From Didymodactylos carnosus (Eukaryota; Rotifera; Eurotatoria; Philodinida; Philodinidae): a stretch of DNA of 64,000 nt. The position numbers and the translations under genes are program-made. Positions within the stretch are counted from its first letter, which is position 1. Every line of letters starts with the position of its first letter. The notes beneath the pieces were generated by a model. That model did no database searches. It had not been told where the DNA came from and was given only the letters and a program-made list of their open reading frames with translations. The DNA lies in contig CAJNOQ010000020.1 in NCBI GenBank assembly GCA_905250885.1, positions 45,469-109,468 on the forward strand, in the 5' to 3' direction. Of this stretch, positions 10,923 through 23,661 are shown in pieces.

Positions 10923-13900
10923 TCATTCAAAATTTGTTGATGATCGATAGTTTTGTTTTGGCGTCATTTGAGACCATGATGTTGGTAAAAATAACGGATC
11001 ATTATTTGTTGACATTGATAACACGGCATCAATAGCTTAAAATATCAAAAAAGTCATTAATAGATATTATAGTTATCTTTCTATATAACTGTGACTTACT
11101 GCTCAATGTTTTATTTACAGCTTGCAATTTATCAATCACTTTCTCTAATTCCTTGACATTTGTATCGTCATCCGTTCCATCTTCGTTTATTCTACAATGG
11201 GAGAAAGCATTAATACCATTCCTCTGTTACACAATATAATAGCTGCTTACTTAAGCTTTTCTAAAATGCCAGATGATAACTGAATTAGTTTAATCACTAG
11301 TCGTTGACCATCGTCACGTAGTACTTCACAGCGTTCCTGCTGAGTAAGAATAATGAAAAATTTAATGAAGAATAATTTCGATCTACAGATAGACACTCAC
11401 CGGTTCAGTTTCATTTACTAAGGTTTCCATTTTACTGGTATAATGCTCATCTATTGATAATGACTTTTCTAATGGTTTTGATAGACGATATTTTGTTGGT
11501 TGTTGTTGCTGATTAGTTCTGGTTGGAGTGGTAATCCAATCATCATTTGACGTATTTGGACTTGCTGATGATGAACGATGTGTTGGCACATCAAGCGACT
11601 GTTTAGTTGTTGGACGATAAGTTGAACGAATATCCTTTCTTTTACTTGAACCTAAATTAGTTTTACCATTATATAATGAAGCTGTCATTAATTGCTGATT
11701 AGTCATCGTTTGTTGTTCTTGTGATTGTTGCTGCTGTTGTTTCGTTCGCTGTGATAATTCGTCGATTTTTGCACGAGCTCGAGCTAAAAGACAAACCGAT
11801 TTTGAATAATAAATTAATTCCATCGAACAAACGATTTGTCTGCGACTAATACAAACGCACTCTTCCAAGAAATAGTCGAGAATATTACTAACCTTTACGT
11901 AATTCAACAGCTCGATTTGTTTGACTATTTATACTTGACTGTCGATCCAAATATGTGCAGTCAGTAGGTTTATAAATTTGAGCAGGAGGTATTTGAGATT
12001 TCGTGAATGTCGGACGTTGAACAGGTTTTGTTATAGATAATGGTTGTGACTGTGTTTGTTGTTGTACTTTATTTGTAGTACTTACGCTCGAGCGTTGTCT
12101 TCTTAGTGCAAATGATTTATTCACTGATACTTTAGACAGCGATGGATGAGATGTTATATCATCGGCAATTGAATTTGAGCGTGATGATGTATGTGATGAT
12201 GGTAATTCACCAATTAATGAACTAGACATTAGATCGGGTATTTTCGATGAAGATTCTCTAGAATAACTAGGAATCGTTTGTCGTATCGGAGCATTACGTT
12301 GAAATGTTTGCTGATCGATCACATGTTGACGCGGTGAGTGGCTGAAAGGAATTGCAGCAAATAATTTTGATAACATATCAGCATTTTGAAGTGATTTTTC
12401 AACCAATGGTAGTGTTCGAATATTTTGCATCTGAAATTCATCGCTCGAAGAACTTGCTACTACCGATGATGTTGTTAGTTGTTGTGAGCGAGCAAAATAA
12501 TTTTCTGTATCATCTTTAGTCGTCACTGGTGAAAATGTTGCTGTTGTTGACGGTAAAGAATTGATATCATTTGCGATTGAATTATTATCTAATTCCTTTT
12601 GGTGTATGGTAGTAGTATCATTGAGTGTTGAAGATGACAAAGGAGCTGATTTGACTTTAGAAGAATAATTCACTCTAGAATAGAAAGAAAAATGTTGGAC
12701 AGTACTGTTCGACACTATCTTTTCACACGCTATTGCTCGTTTTAGCCTGAAAGTGTAACCACTTACAACATATTGGCTGCTCCAGCCGGATGTAGTCGAT
12801 TATTCTTTCTTGTAATATTTAAGTTTTTTTCATTGGCATTTATTATCGTTTTTCTTTCAATGATGGGTGATATAACTAAAATTCATCAAAAAAACAAATG
12901 AATATAAAGAAGTGGCTCAATTAAGCGGCAAAATGCGTACCAAAACATTCGGCCGGTTTTATTATTTGACTAGCTATGAAAGAACAATTAGTATTGCTTT
13001 TAGCTTTCACATTACTACTATCTGGATCTGTAATTAACGCTTGTGGTCTCTGACGAGCATAGACCATGGCACGTTCAGTGACTGATTCTTGTGTTGTTGT
13101 TTGATCATTACCTTCAGGTTCAAGGCGAATTTTTGATAAAGATGATGAGGATGACGAAGACGATAGTGATTCGGTGAGGTCACGATCAGGTATAACGACA
13201 GGTCGTGCATAAACTGTTGACATTGCAGGTAACATTGGGGGAGTTGTTTCTCGGGGAGATGATTGGATACCATTTAAATTATATGTTCCGTGCCGTTTAC
13301 TTGATGTATAACGTTTAAACGCTAATGGGCTTTCAAGGTGTTGCTGGTATTGTTGTTGAGGTTCTATTTGTTCATTATCATCGTTATCTTCAACATCAAA
13401 ATCACGGTGTTCAATATCGATGATATAAGTACCAGCATCGCTGGATGCATCTTCATTATAATCGATCGATGGTTGAAAATTACTTATGACAGTGTTATAG
13501 GACGTTGGATTACTAAGAGAATTTTGTCTATCGATATTTTCATCATTTAACATTCGTTCGATAAGAAAACCATTTGATTGTCGTTGTTCACATGACGGGG
13601 CATCTATTAGATAAAGAGGCAAGTAATATGTAACACCAGAACATAATTCAGATCATACAAACCAAATCCAAAGGGGGAGTGTAACATCTTTGACTGAGCC
13701 GACTGCTGAAATAACAAGTCAACAAATAGTTTTTGCTTCACAGATTATTGTAAATTCAATACCCCTTTCAAACTAACATCGTTGGCATCCTGTTTTTTGA
13801 CAATTAAAATTGTAGGGTCTATAAAAGAAATATTTTTGTTTTTTGAACTAGTCGTACGCTCTATCAAATTCATACCTGAGTTAATCGACATTTTATCGTT

Positions 13901-14512
13901 GTGTTTAAGATCAATTTCACGTTGAGATTCAGTTCGACCATTATTTACAAAAGTCTACAAAGAAAAAAATCATTATTTCAAACGTACTCTCTCTCTCTTT
14001 TAAGAAAACTGATCAAGTGTTTTTCTATTTCTAAGTATACAGTTTATTTTCTTGTTTATACTTACTCCATTCATTGCGCTCAGATCTTTTATTTTCATAT
14101 TTCGATTCTCCCGATCTGTATGTATTCGAACATGATTTGGATCAACAGATTGTGACTGAAATAGAAGCAAGACAATGTCTACAAAATATGTATTTTTAGT
14201 TTGTTATAAAACTTGCACACTTGTGTACATCTGCGTTTTTCGAACTCTTCCTCATAATAACATAACTTTGACAAAAAATGATGTTTCTTTTTGTTTTCCC
14301 CTGTCTTGCTCTCTTACCAGCAGAATAATTTCATATGGCTGATCACGGTCAGTCATAACAGCATCGGTTTGAGAGACGTCTTCGACGTACTTTTCTGTGA
14401 CTAGTAAGCAATTACCATTCGAGGATGAAGAACAAGATGAAGAAAAGGAGGTGGACGATGATGTTTCCTCAGACGATAGATCACATCGATTAAATGAGGT
14501 AACATTCAGTGA
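10923..14512 (-). CDS. CEP170: CEP170-like centrosomal protein with N-terminal FHA domain
   Basis: CEP170 proteins bind microtubules at subdistal centriolar appendages and have an N-terminal FHA domain and long disordered tails. Here the FHA domain is split over exons between about 14512 and 13780. SQSVDPNHVRIH holds the Ser and His that contact phosphothreonine, followed by IKDLSAMNG and TFVNNGR. A large exon (about 13605-12920) holds DAGTYIIDIEHRDFD, a stretch I associate with CEP170, plus Ser-rich runs. The next (12715-11888) is Ser/Thr-rich and ends RAVELRK, joining to ARARAKIDELSQR, a basic helical segment near the tail. Final exons give two predicted helices (EKVIDKLQAVNKTLS) and stop at 10923. 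The usual Gly-Arg of the FHA domain appears as DRD before PYEIILL. The true start was not found: the 14512 edge is an acceptor site after an upstream stop, so a further 5' exon is likely. An FHA protein is near certain; the CEP170 assignment is probable. Confidence 0.72.
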
Positions 14513-16090
14513 CTATGTCTTGAAAGAAAAGGCTTCCATCTGTAATCGCTATTCTTGTATTTCTTGAAGGTGAAACCTTATAAGAAACACAAGATTTTAT
14601 TTCTTGGATCAAGGAAGTACCAAAAACTTCCAATTTTCCCCATGAAACGGTCAAGAAACGTTTCTTATTGTCCAAGAAATTGTAAAAAATGTTTGCTTTT
14701 TCTTGGCAATATTTTCCACTTGAAGCAAGGAGGTTTTGTTTTAAACTAAAATAATGAGCGTATGTCAGAATCAAAAGAGAATTATTCATAATATCTGATA
14801 ATTTAATGACAAAAAAAATATCTTGTAATCTAAACAATTGTCTTAACCTATAAACCTCAACTCTAAGCTAAATAATATGTAGGTTACGACAGATTAGGTT
14901 TATCCCCAAAACTTTGCATTTGATTTCACAACGTTTTACCCGTTTTTTTCTTTGGGAAAATAATGTTTCCGAAGAAATGTCCGGACATTATGGAATCAAA
15001 CTTTACTTGTCTAATTGAGGGTTTTACAGACTAAATTTCTTAAAACTAAGTAAAAAGCGCTTTTCACTAGCTCCTTCTTACTGAGTGGTTTAAACTAGTC
15101 TTACTTTCGTAGTTACAGTGTTGAACTATTTTTATATTAATCCGTGCTAAACGATGACTTTTCTGAAGAAAAATTTCATTTCAGATCAACTATGTTTTTT
15201 TCTGCTGTGTAGTCGAAAACAGCGGGTGTAAACTGCGAAAAATGCGATCATCAATGGCTGTCTACGCCACATTAAAAAAAGGATACTTATAGGCTATACT
15301 TATAGGTTATACTTATAGACTATACACACAGTCACTTTTTCTCTTGTGTATTTCGTTCAAAATGGGAAAAACGAAAAGTAAGACATATCGTTATGTAACC
15401 ACGTGACTGTTGTATAAACATACACAGCGAAAGAATAGAAAAAGATTTCTTTGTTACTTGTAGAAACATTTCTTATGAATGGAAATATACAAGAAATAAT
15501 ATTATATTTCAGTCAAAAAATGACAATTAAAAAAAGATTTCCCTTGAATCTTGAAGCAAGAAACATTGCTTCCCCCCAATGTGTGCCTTGAATTCTGTGT
15601 TTTTATCCTCTTGCCGGTTCCTGAATCAGTAAATTTCACTACGGTAACGTATAGTATTAGGAAAAATCTATAATATGCTCATAAACTTTTTTTGTGATCG
15701 TTTTCTTGCTATTCAGCACAGTTCAAATAAAGACTGATGTGAGCTTACTCAAAGTAAGTTGTTCTAAACTATGTGTAGCGTATCCCCTATAGAGTTCAAT
15801 GCTATTTAAAGGGTCATGCGAGGTGGTCCCTAAAAAAAGGAAAAAGGGAAACGAAAGTTTTTGTCTAAGACACAGACACATTGTCCTAAACAATGACTTT
15901 TTCTTTCCTTTTTTTAAGGACCACCTCATGCGAAGCTAAAATCACTTTGTAAAATCACTTGTAAGTAATTTTACAGTACGATGCAGTCTAATGGATGATT
16001 TCCAACGAATAAGAAGTAGCCCATTATTGTTGGATTTATTTTTGAATTTCGGTTGAAGGAAATTTACAATTCTTATATTATAAGTAGCGC
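14513..16090. other. Gene-poor stretch with short repeats
   Basis: No coding region is supported. A 16-bp unit containing ATACTTATAG is repeated about three times in tandem around 15286-15327. Several CTTGAA/TTCTTG-rich segments around 14520-14750 and 15540-15600 hint at an old diverged repeat, but I cannot pair arms with confidence. A 5' exon of the CEP170-like gene could lie here unseen. Confidence 0.4.
15812..15933. repeat. Short foldback (about 35-bp arms)
   Basis: The left arm (15813-15846) reads TCATGCGAGGTGGTCC followed by an A-rich tract. The right arm (15897-15932) is its reverse complement, ending GGACCACCTCATGCGA. The loop is about 50 bp. Size and structure fit a tiny foldback or a deleted MITE. 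Confidence 0.7.
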
Positions 16091-17323
16091 TCACTCATCT
16101 ACGATTCGCCTCTTCCCTTGACTTTAGTTTTATCTAGAACGACATCTCAGACAGGTCCATGGACGCCGCAATGTACAAAAAACAGGGATGGGGTCGTCCG
16201 ATTTTGCAGTAAATCAAACATTTTAAAATTGAGACTAAATATCTGATTTGTCTAAAATACGTAAGTTTTGACATACAAAACCTTTTTGTTGCAAAAAACG
16301 TCATGCGCTAAAGTTTTTGCTGTAGTTTCTGCAATAAAACGAAGCATATTTTTCATTTTCCGAACTGCTTCCTATTCTGACTTGCAGACACTTAACTACG
16401 AAAAACAACTAATTCATTCTAAAATCTGTTGTTGTACTTTTTCGAATACACTTTCCCGTTTTTAGTTGTTTCCATTAAGCCGTCAACTTTATCTGAAGTG
16501 AAAATATTGAAAAACACACATTTTGTGTTATCCTATGGTAGCCAAGATAAATGATATAATGCTTGATTTCATTCGGGATTTGGAAGCCAAGTTAGTGAAA
16601 GAGAGCAAGAATTCAAAGCTTCGAAATGCGAGTGGTACACAATGGGCAATCACATCATATTTAGATGGAAAAACGAAAATACGCTTTTTCAAGATTTGAG
16701 TAGCAGGTCATATATTTCAGCATACGCTCTATCGTTATGACATTGGGAATTTTTTTCTAAATGCCATAGTTAGTGACAAAATCGTTAAGAAAGTTTTTGT
16801 CGTAAAACAAAGCGATGAAGATAGAAGAATCATTTTTAGTAAACAGAACATGATTATTGTAAAAATCATATATAGTTCGAAACTAGACCTTTCACTCTAT
16901 CTATTTGCAAAAAAAATTTTTTTGGGGAGACGCTTTGGAACCGAGAAAATAATGTTTCTTTCTCTGCTAAGTGTTTTCCAAAGAGCGGCCTTCCGTACAG
17001 TGAGTGTACCAAGTTCCAAATTTAATGAAATTTTCACAAAAGATGCATCTACTAACGATACATTGATGCCGTTAGCGCAAATGTTTCTGGATCGAGTTAC
17101 AAATTTCTCCACAACTCTTGGTTTTTGAGATAAATCCGGATTATCTCAGTTCAGGAACATTGAAATTAAAAATCAATAATGTAATTGGAATCAACACAAA
17201 AAACTACGTCGAATGGTGTATAACTCAGTCGTGTTTCTACGGAAACTTTTGAATTTAGCTGATTCCTTTTGTTTCTTGAATGTGCGTATAGGGATTTTTG
17301 ACTGAAATTTTAAAATTTGATAT

Positions 17324-17474
17324 TAGAGTTTTCTCTTTTAGCGTATCTTTATGTTTTTCTTGATGTCGCATGTAGATATGTGTATGTCAGACATGAGGAT
17401 ACATATAGAAAAGAAAAGATGATCTGTATGCGATATCAAGAAAAAGATCAGGATACGCTAAAAGAGAAAACTCT
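17324..17474. repeat. Hairpin repeat 1 (about 48-bp arms)
   Basis: Arms 17324-17371 and 17428-17474 pair as reverse complements over AGAGTTTTCTCTTTTAGCGT and onward to TTTTTCTTGATRTCGCAT, with a few mismatches. The loop is about 56 bp. The inner part (TTTTTCTTGATGTSGCATGT) recurs in the adjacent hairpin, so the two are related. Confidence 0.75.
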
Positions 17475-17503
17475 ATTATCAACAGATGAAATCGTCTAAA
17501 CAC

Positions 17504-17625
17504 TAGAGTTCTATCCTAGAGCGTAAATTCGTCTTTTTCTTGATGTGGCATGTAGAATCTGTTGTGGGACATATGTGCATCTTGTCGTATGTGACATAAA
17601 GAATTTACGGTCTACGATAGAACTC
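17504..17625. repeat. Hairpin repeat 2 (about 25-bp arms)
   Basis: GAGTTCTATCCTAGAGCGTA at about 17506-17530 pairs with the reverse-complement segment 17601-17625. The loop contains a second copy of the TTTTTCTTGATGTGGCATGT unit found in hairpin 1. This suggests local duplication of a foldback module. Confidence 0.65.
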
Positions 17626-18326
17626 GACTATCTCTATAGGTTATCGATGATTCTCTATCCAATGCAGTTGTTTTTGAGTTTTTTAAACGTTTTCTAAGTG
17701 TTTTTTTAGAGACAGGATCTCTAGAAAACTGCTTAGAAAACTTTTTTAGAATTCGAAAAGCATTCCATTAGATAGAACACACAAATAACGTATAAAAAAC
17801 GCGCTTTTAAGTTTTCTTCTAGCTTGCAGGCCAAAAGACTACGTGCCTAGTGAAAATTGCCCACTGTGTGATAACAGATTTTCTTGTTTAGTAGCATACG
17901 CCAGATGGTGCTAATTGTTGATCTCAGTTTCAGAGTAAAAACTTTTCGAATTTGGAAATCAAATATTTCAGAAAGCAGAGAGGGGGTTCCCTCTCTAGCC
18001 CCGTTGTCGTGGCGTCCTGGTTAGATCCATCTATGAAGTCAATAAAGACACATTCTTACGTAACTCCACAAACTATGTGAAAATAGACTATTTTCAAGCA
18101 AAGCGGAAAAGTTTTCCCAAATACGCGATATTTCAGATGGACCTAACCTGGCTGAGATGTCGTTTTAGATAAAACTAAAGTCCAGGAAAGAAGCGAATGC
18201 ACTATGAGTTCTTTCAAAATTACATTGATCAAATCAAGGAAATTTTAATGCCAAAACAATAAGTATCTGAAGAAAATAAAAGCCAAAAGTCTTTTCGGGA
18301 TTCTTGCTTATTTGTTTCGTTTAATA

Positions 18327-18781
18327 TCCCTATAAAAAAAATTCCAGTGCGCATCGGTGCGCATTCGTGCCTAGCAAGTGCCGAACCAATACCGACTGGC
18401 ACCGGTACCGATATATTTCTGCGCAAAAAGTGCCGCACTGAAATGTATTTAATCAATTTAATTAGTTTTTTATTATGGTTGTTTATATTAAATTTTGTAT
18501 TAGAGTGCGGCACTAATCAATATCACATTGACATGCCAAAACCATACGGCATTGCCTCGGCACGTCTCGTATGAGAAGGAAAAGATGAAGTTAGAAAGAC
18601 ATTTGAAATATTAGAAGTATACTGTGGTGTTAATATAGGCAGAAATTGACAAAATAAAACTTCGGCACTGGTGCGAGATTTTTACATTCTTTTCTGGCAC
18701 CGGTGCCCAGAAAAAAAATTATTCGGCACCGATGCGCATCCGTGCACAACCGGTGCCGACAAAATATTTCTTTTTAGGGGT
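18327..18781. mobile_element. GGCACCGGTGCC-rich foldback element
   Basis: A block of about 450 bp starts CCCTATAAAAAAAATTCC and ends in a reverse-complement-like TTTTTAGGGG. Inside each end is TGCGCATCGGTGC in opposite orientation, and palindromic CGGCACCGGTGCC-type units recur throughout. It is distinctly GC-richer than its surroundings. It has no coding capacity and is probably a MITE built from subterminal palindromes. Confidence 0.65.
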
Positions 18782-19302
18782 ACCTTACTTCTCTTATCAA
18801 AACGGACATCACTGAGGAAGAGTTAAGACCAATTGGTGATAATAGAATTTGGTCAACGCTACTAGATAGATACTTTTATTACCCGAACTAGTTGATTTAA
18901 AGTGATTAGTTTTGTAGTAATAATAAAGTTTCAATGAGTTGAAGCCACTAGATGACTGAGTAAAATGGAAGAAACCTTATTTCAAATGTCGTTCTTGTTA
19001 GGCTCTTTTTGTTGTTGAATTAGCTACTCGTCGGCGATGATAGCTGATCGTAGAAGATTTTAAAAAAAAGATGGCTCGAATCTTCAAAACTATAGGTGAG
19101 ACATAAGAAACTCTTTTGAAAAGTGTTTAGTTAACGCATAATCCGTAATGTCATGTTAGTCAACGAAGATTGTTTGATCTGGTTATTTCCTTATGGTATT
19201 GTTTCCCGGGCATTTATATTTACACTATGGTAGTTCAAAGTTTGGAGTTCATCCATTATATGTGTGGGTTAATGTGTGAATTTGTTGTTAATTTATCTCT
19301 AC

Positions 19303-19557
19303 GGCCCAGGTGATTCAATACGGTTCGTAAACGGCCGTAAAATCGATTTACGACGCCGTAATCCTATGCTTCGTACTACTGCCGCCGTAAACGAGCGTAT
19401 TACGGTCATAAACGGTGTCGTAAAAGGTTGTTTACAGCTGTAGTGTTACGGAGCATAGGATTACGGTCAAATTACGACCATTTACTGCGTGTTACGTTGC
19501 AGTACACGGTCGTAATTCGCCGTATATGGCCATCGTAACCAATGACCTAGTGGGGCC
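19303..19557. mobile_element. MITE with GGCC ends, about 255 bp
   Basis: The element begins GGCCCAGGTGATTCAATACG and ends with the approximate reverse complement (AATGACCTAGTGGGGCC). Internal segments ATCCTATGCTTCGTA and the reverse complement of ACGGAGCATAGGAT also pair, so most of it folds into one hairpin. CGTAA/TTACG units recur through the body. No coding sequence is present. Confidence 0.75.
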
Positions 19558-19810
19558 TGTATTCCCCTTTGTTTGTTAATGTTGTTTATATCGTATCTGC
19601 AACAAACGTAATGTTGCTGTTGCAACTTACGTAGAAAAAACTTTACCGTTTCTCAACTGTTTTTCATTTTTATTTTTTTTCGTATTCCATTGTTATAGAT
19701 ATTTTTCTGAATAAATACAACGGCTTTTTGTGCATTTTCTATTTATTTCACATCGTTTTTGGTGAAACTGAGAGGATTTTACTTCTCAAATCCAATACAA
19801 AATACAAATA

Positions 19811-19871
19811 CATAAATCTCTACTATCACCGTAAAATTTCCAAATTTCACGTTAATAGTAGAGATTTATGG
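19811..19871. repeat. Short hairpin
   Basis: CATAAATCTCTACTAT at 19811 pairs with ATAGTAGAGATTTATG ending at 19871, with a loop of roughly 18-20 bp. It could be a structured site or the remnant of a foldback. Confidence 0.6.
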
Positions 19872-20188
19872 ATAAAATTTATGGATGGCTAGTTTTGACC
19901 TTGCTTTCGCTGTATCAATACTCTTCTTTCAAGATAATATATTATTCAAATCAATACTGAATATTATTTAATAATAATGTGCAAATTGCATGTTTTGATC
20001 TATGTATTTTCTATTTATAAAATGTCCTAAGTGTCTCCTTCCAAATGCACTAATCTTTTATTGCTTAAAACGTAATTTAGTGCTTTTTCACGAACTTTTC
20101 GGGAGCCTCTGTGGAAATGTATATATCATAAGCTTTATAGTATAGGTTAAAAAAATGATACTGAGAAAAACATTCGAGCTAAAACATC

Positions 20189-20756
20189 ACTAGTCGACAA
20201 TCAATCCAGTGTGAAAAGGTGAATCAGCTATGCAATTTTATTAGGGCTAAATCAGAATTGAAATCAGCTTCGAAAGAAAGGTATTTTTCGTTTGCTTCTC
20301 ACTGATTCTGCAATGAATAGAAATATCCTCATCTTTACTGTCAAGGACTGACTCAGATATTACATGATGCTGTGAACTTAGAAAGTACACTTGATAGCAA
20401 TATTTTTCTATTGAAGATGATACTATTCTTAAATATTTATAATAGTCAAAGTTATCTAATTTTTATACGATTCTAAATTTTCCTAGAGTTTAAAAATCAT
20501 TGTTGTTAACATCAAGCTTCTTCTTCTAATAAGTGATTCAAAGCTAAAAAATCTAATCGGAATCATCTCTAAAATTTCGGATATTATCTTTTTTATAAAA
20601 ATTTGATCGTGATTCCGTGACCAGATTCATAGCTGAATGAGCTGATCAGAATTTTCATCTCTGAATCAGAACATACATTTTCATAAAGTCTGATTCAGTC
20701 CAGATAAAACTGCATAGCTGATCCAGCTTTTCAGATCGAGCTGATTGTCAACTAGT
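20189..20756. mobile_element. MITE with ACTAGTYGACAATCA ends, about 570 bp
   Basis: Arms of about 68 bp at 20189-20256 and 20685-20756 are diverged reverse complements. Both start ACTAGTYGACAATCA and share GAATCAGCTATGCA-type sequence further in. GAATCAG/CTGATTC units recur through the body. It is non-coding, without an obvious target-site duplication. Confidence 0.7.
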
Positions 20757-23660
20757 AATATGGGAATAACTTAGAAGAGCCCGATTTTGAATTTAGGCAG
20801 GCATTCCGTTACACTGCTCAAAGTTATAAACCAGTTTCTTCGTTTTTTTTTAACTATTGAGGTATTATCTTTCAGAAAATAAAACACAGAAAAAATTCTG
20901 AAATCCATCTCTTTTACTTTACGTCGTTACCCTAGCTTAATTTAATATTTTAAAACCAATCTGAAATCTGTCTAGCTGCTTTTTGAGAGGAGAAATCTGC
21001 CGGACGATAGATACCTCATTTTGACTCTTATACGAGCAACATCTATTGAACGGAAATAGGTTGAGCTTCAAAACTTTATCGCAATTATTCCTCAATATGG
21101 TCAACATTTCTTGAAATTTTCTCAAGATCTGACTTATGGTTGCCGAAATAGATTCTGACATGGAGTAGACGAAGCCTTAAGACTACTATATTGAAAAACG
21201 TGAAACATGAATTATGTGGTCGACAGATGCAATTTAAATAGATGTTCTGAGTGAGTAATCTTTTTTAAGATATTAAAAGTAATTGCATATTTTACTACGA
21301 TAAACACAGTATTTTTTTGCTCTTTCGACTGATATGTTTCAAATTGAAAAAGTTCTATCCAAACTATTCATATTATTCTGTGATTCTAAGCGTAGTCAGT
21401 TTCTGTCAAAATTTGAGCAAACAACAGCTTAGTACCATACAACGGCAGGACCCTATCAGGTGTAATCGTGTAATAAACTAATTTTATCATCTACGTCCGT
21501 CCATTAACTAGAGAAAAGTCGAAATATATGAGAAAACGTGATCGTACGAATTCCTATTTTTGACAAAATGAGTGAATTCAAAATTGTTTGTTTATACGTA
21601 TAAAAATTCTCTTCCTTTATTACTTGAAATCGTATGCTTTAAATCGTATTATAATTTAAGCCATCACTATGGATTAAAAAATATTTTGTAAGCGTGTTTG
21701 GAACTTTTCTAATAGATTGATTCACGGACTCTCTAAAAGATTATCCTAATGAAATCTATTGACCTAAGCCGCTGAAATTGTTTAAATTTGAAAAACGATT
21801 CGTGGGAGGATCAAACATACGTGAGAACATATACAACATACTTAAAAATATTTTTCAATTTAACCATATCCATTGGGTTCTAGTTCTAAAGCTATCCAGA
21901 AATCCAAATTTTTAGACTCTAAAACGTTATATACTTAAGTTATAAAAATTTCTGAAGTATTTTCTAAACTCTCTTTAAAAATCGACCATTGTTACACTTT
22001 ATCTTTTATAAATATTTTTTTCTCATAAAAACGCGTTATACATCCGTTGGAAGAGCAAATAATCAAACAAAATGAGAATTATTAATCAGCCATTAGAATC
22101 CAAATGCTTAAAAATAAAAATATGATTCTATTTCAAAATATAATAGCTCATTTTCTAGAGACTGATTTTCTTTTTCTTTTTACGATTTTCGCTTCACTAG
22201 AATTTAGGGCAACAAATCGTTAAGATAAAAACGACTGAATCAACCTACATTTTTTCTCCTGTTATTCTGGTGCGATAGAAGACTGCTAAATTCATTTAGA
22301 AGTATCGCATTTGAATGCATATCCTAAAAGAATAATAACTCTTGAAAGTTGTCTAGTTCCCAAATTACAATAATCGTCAATCCGATTGTACATTCAAAAC
22401 AAATCGATTAGTATGAGTATACATACATCCATACACACACGCACATATCTATCATATATATACTTTTGTAGAAGAAGAAAAGAAAAAAAATAGACCTGAT
22501 AGTGGTTTGATTTTTTTTCTTTAGTTACATCAGATCGCAAAGAAGAAAGGATAGTGGATATGGAGTGGAGTATAAGTGATGAACCATCTAAAATATATAC
22601 ATTCACTTATAAATGATCGAAAAATGAAAAACAAAAGTAATTTTTAATGGTTCAATATTTTTCGCGAAGGTGAACAATGTTCTCTTCGTCCTCCTGTTTT
22701 AACATTATGTAAAAAAAAAAATCTTGTTTTATTCATGGATAATGAGAGTACGTCAAAAAAGTCATTGACTCAATAATAAAACTTTGAAAAGAAGGACCAA
22801 ATGCGAGCGATGATGAGAGAATACACAAAATTTCAATTAATTTTTTTTTGAACATTTTTTCATCAGTTTATTTATATTTATTTAATAGTTTTCTGTTTCG
22901 CTTATTGAATATCTTTATTCTCAAAAAGTCACACAGTAAAGTTCAACATAATAATGATAAATTTTGTGCTTACACCTTTACAAATTATATCGATCGAGCT
23001 GTCAAAAATTAATTTTTTTGCCAGTTTTAGTTTATAATTTTTTGCAAAAACGCATGCTACTTTGCCACAAACCAGATATCTCAAGCTTATTTCTCAAACT
23101 AGTTCGAGCCATAAGCTAGGTTTCTTGAAAATACAATAATAATAATAAACTTATAGGAAAAGATTCTTTTTTTTTGACTTACTATTTACTTGACATATTT
23201 TTCTCTCTACGTCAAATCTTTAAGACGCTTCTTCTAAACTATATTCAGTACGCTTGTATATGCAAGATACACTCACATGAAATGTACGAAATTGTCGAAG
23301 TGTTGCTTTCCATAACGCAATGTTAACTTTGTCCATTTATCATTTATCTTAAGTTTCTGTTAAGATGAACCGACGATTTATTCTAGTATACAATTCGTGT
23401 TATAATACATAAAAAATTAAATATAACGTAGACCGTGATATAGTTTGAGAGAAAATGTAAACGCCAATATTCGTTTTTCTTCTCTTTTTAAAATAAATTG
23501 CAGATGACCCCCTCATTATTCAAACGTGATACATTTACTAGTTTTGTACGAAAAAATTATAGTCATTCAGCTGTATCAAGTACGTTAGTTGTTCAATAGA
23601 ATACTTGTTATCATTGTGTAGCAGACATTTGATCAATACAAAAAAAAATGCTTGAATTGA
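20757..23660. other. AT-rich, no gene seen
   Basis: About 2.9 kb of AT-rich DNA with scattered open frames of 60-75 codons, none with recognisable features or splice partners. Short A and T runs are common. I found no RNA gene. Confidence 0.45.
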
Positions 23661-23661
23661 G

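Larger units (their letters stand above)
16092..18208. mobile_element. Possible 2.1-kb TIR-bounded element
   Basis: Sequence at about 16092-16162 recurs as a diverged reverse complement at 18135-18208. The shared core is GACTTTAGTTTTATCTARAA followed by CGACATCTCAG. The arms are about 65-70 bp and differ at several positions. The enclosed 2 kb has no recognisable transposase, but it holds two hairpins (17324-17474 and 17504-17625). It may be a decayed non-autonomous DNA transposon, or two unrelated inverted copies of a smaller repeat. No target-site duplication was seen. Confidence 0.5.

Noticed and set aside
14490-14837. 115-codon minus-strand frame upstream of the CEP170-like gene as its first exon.
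   Set aside because: The frame does not continue into the FHA exon and shows no FHA sequence.
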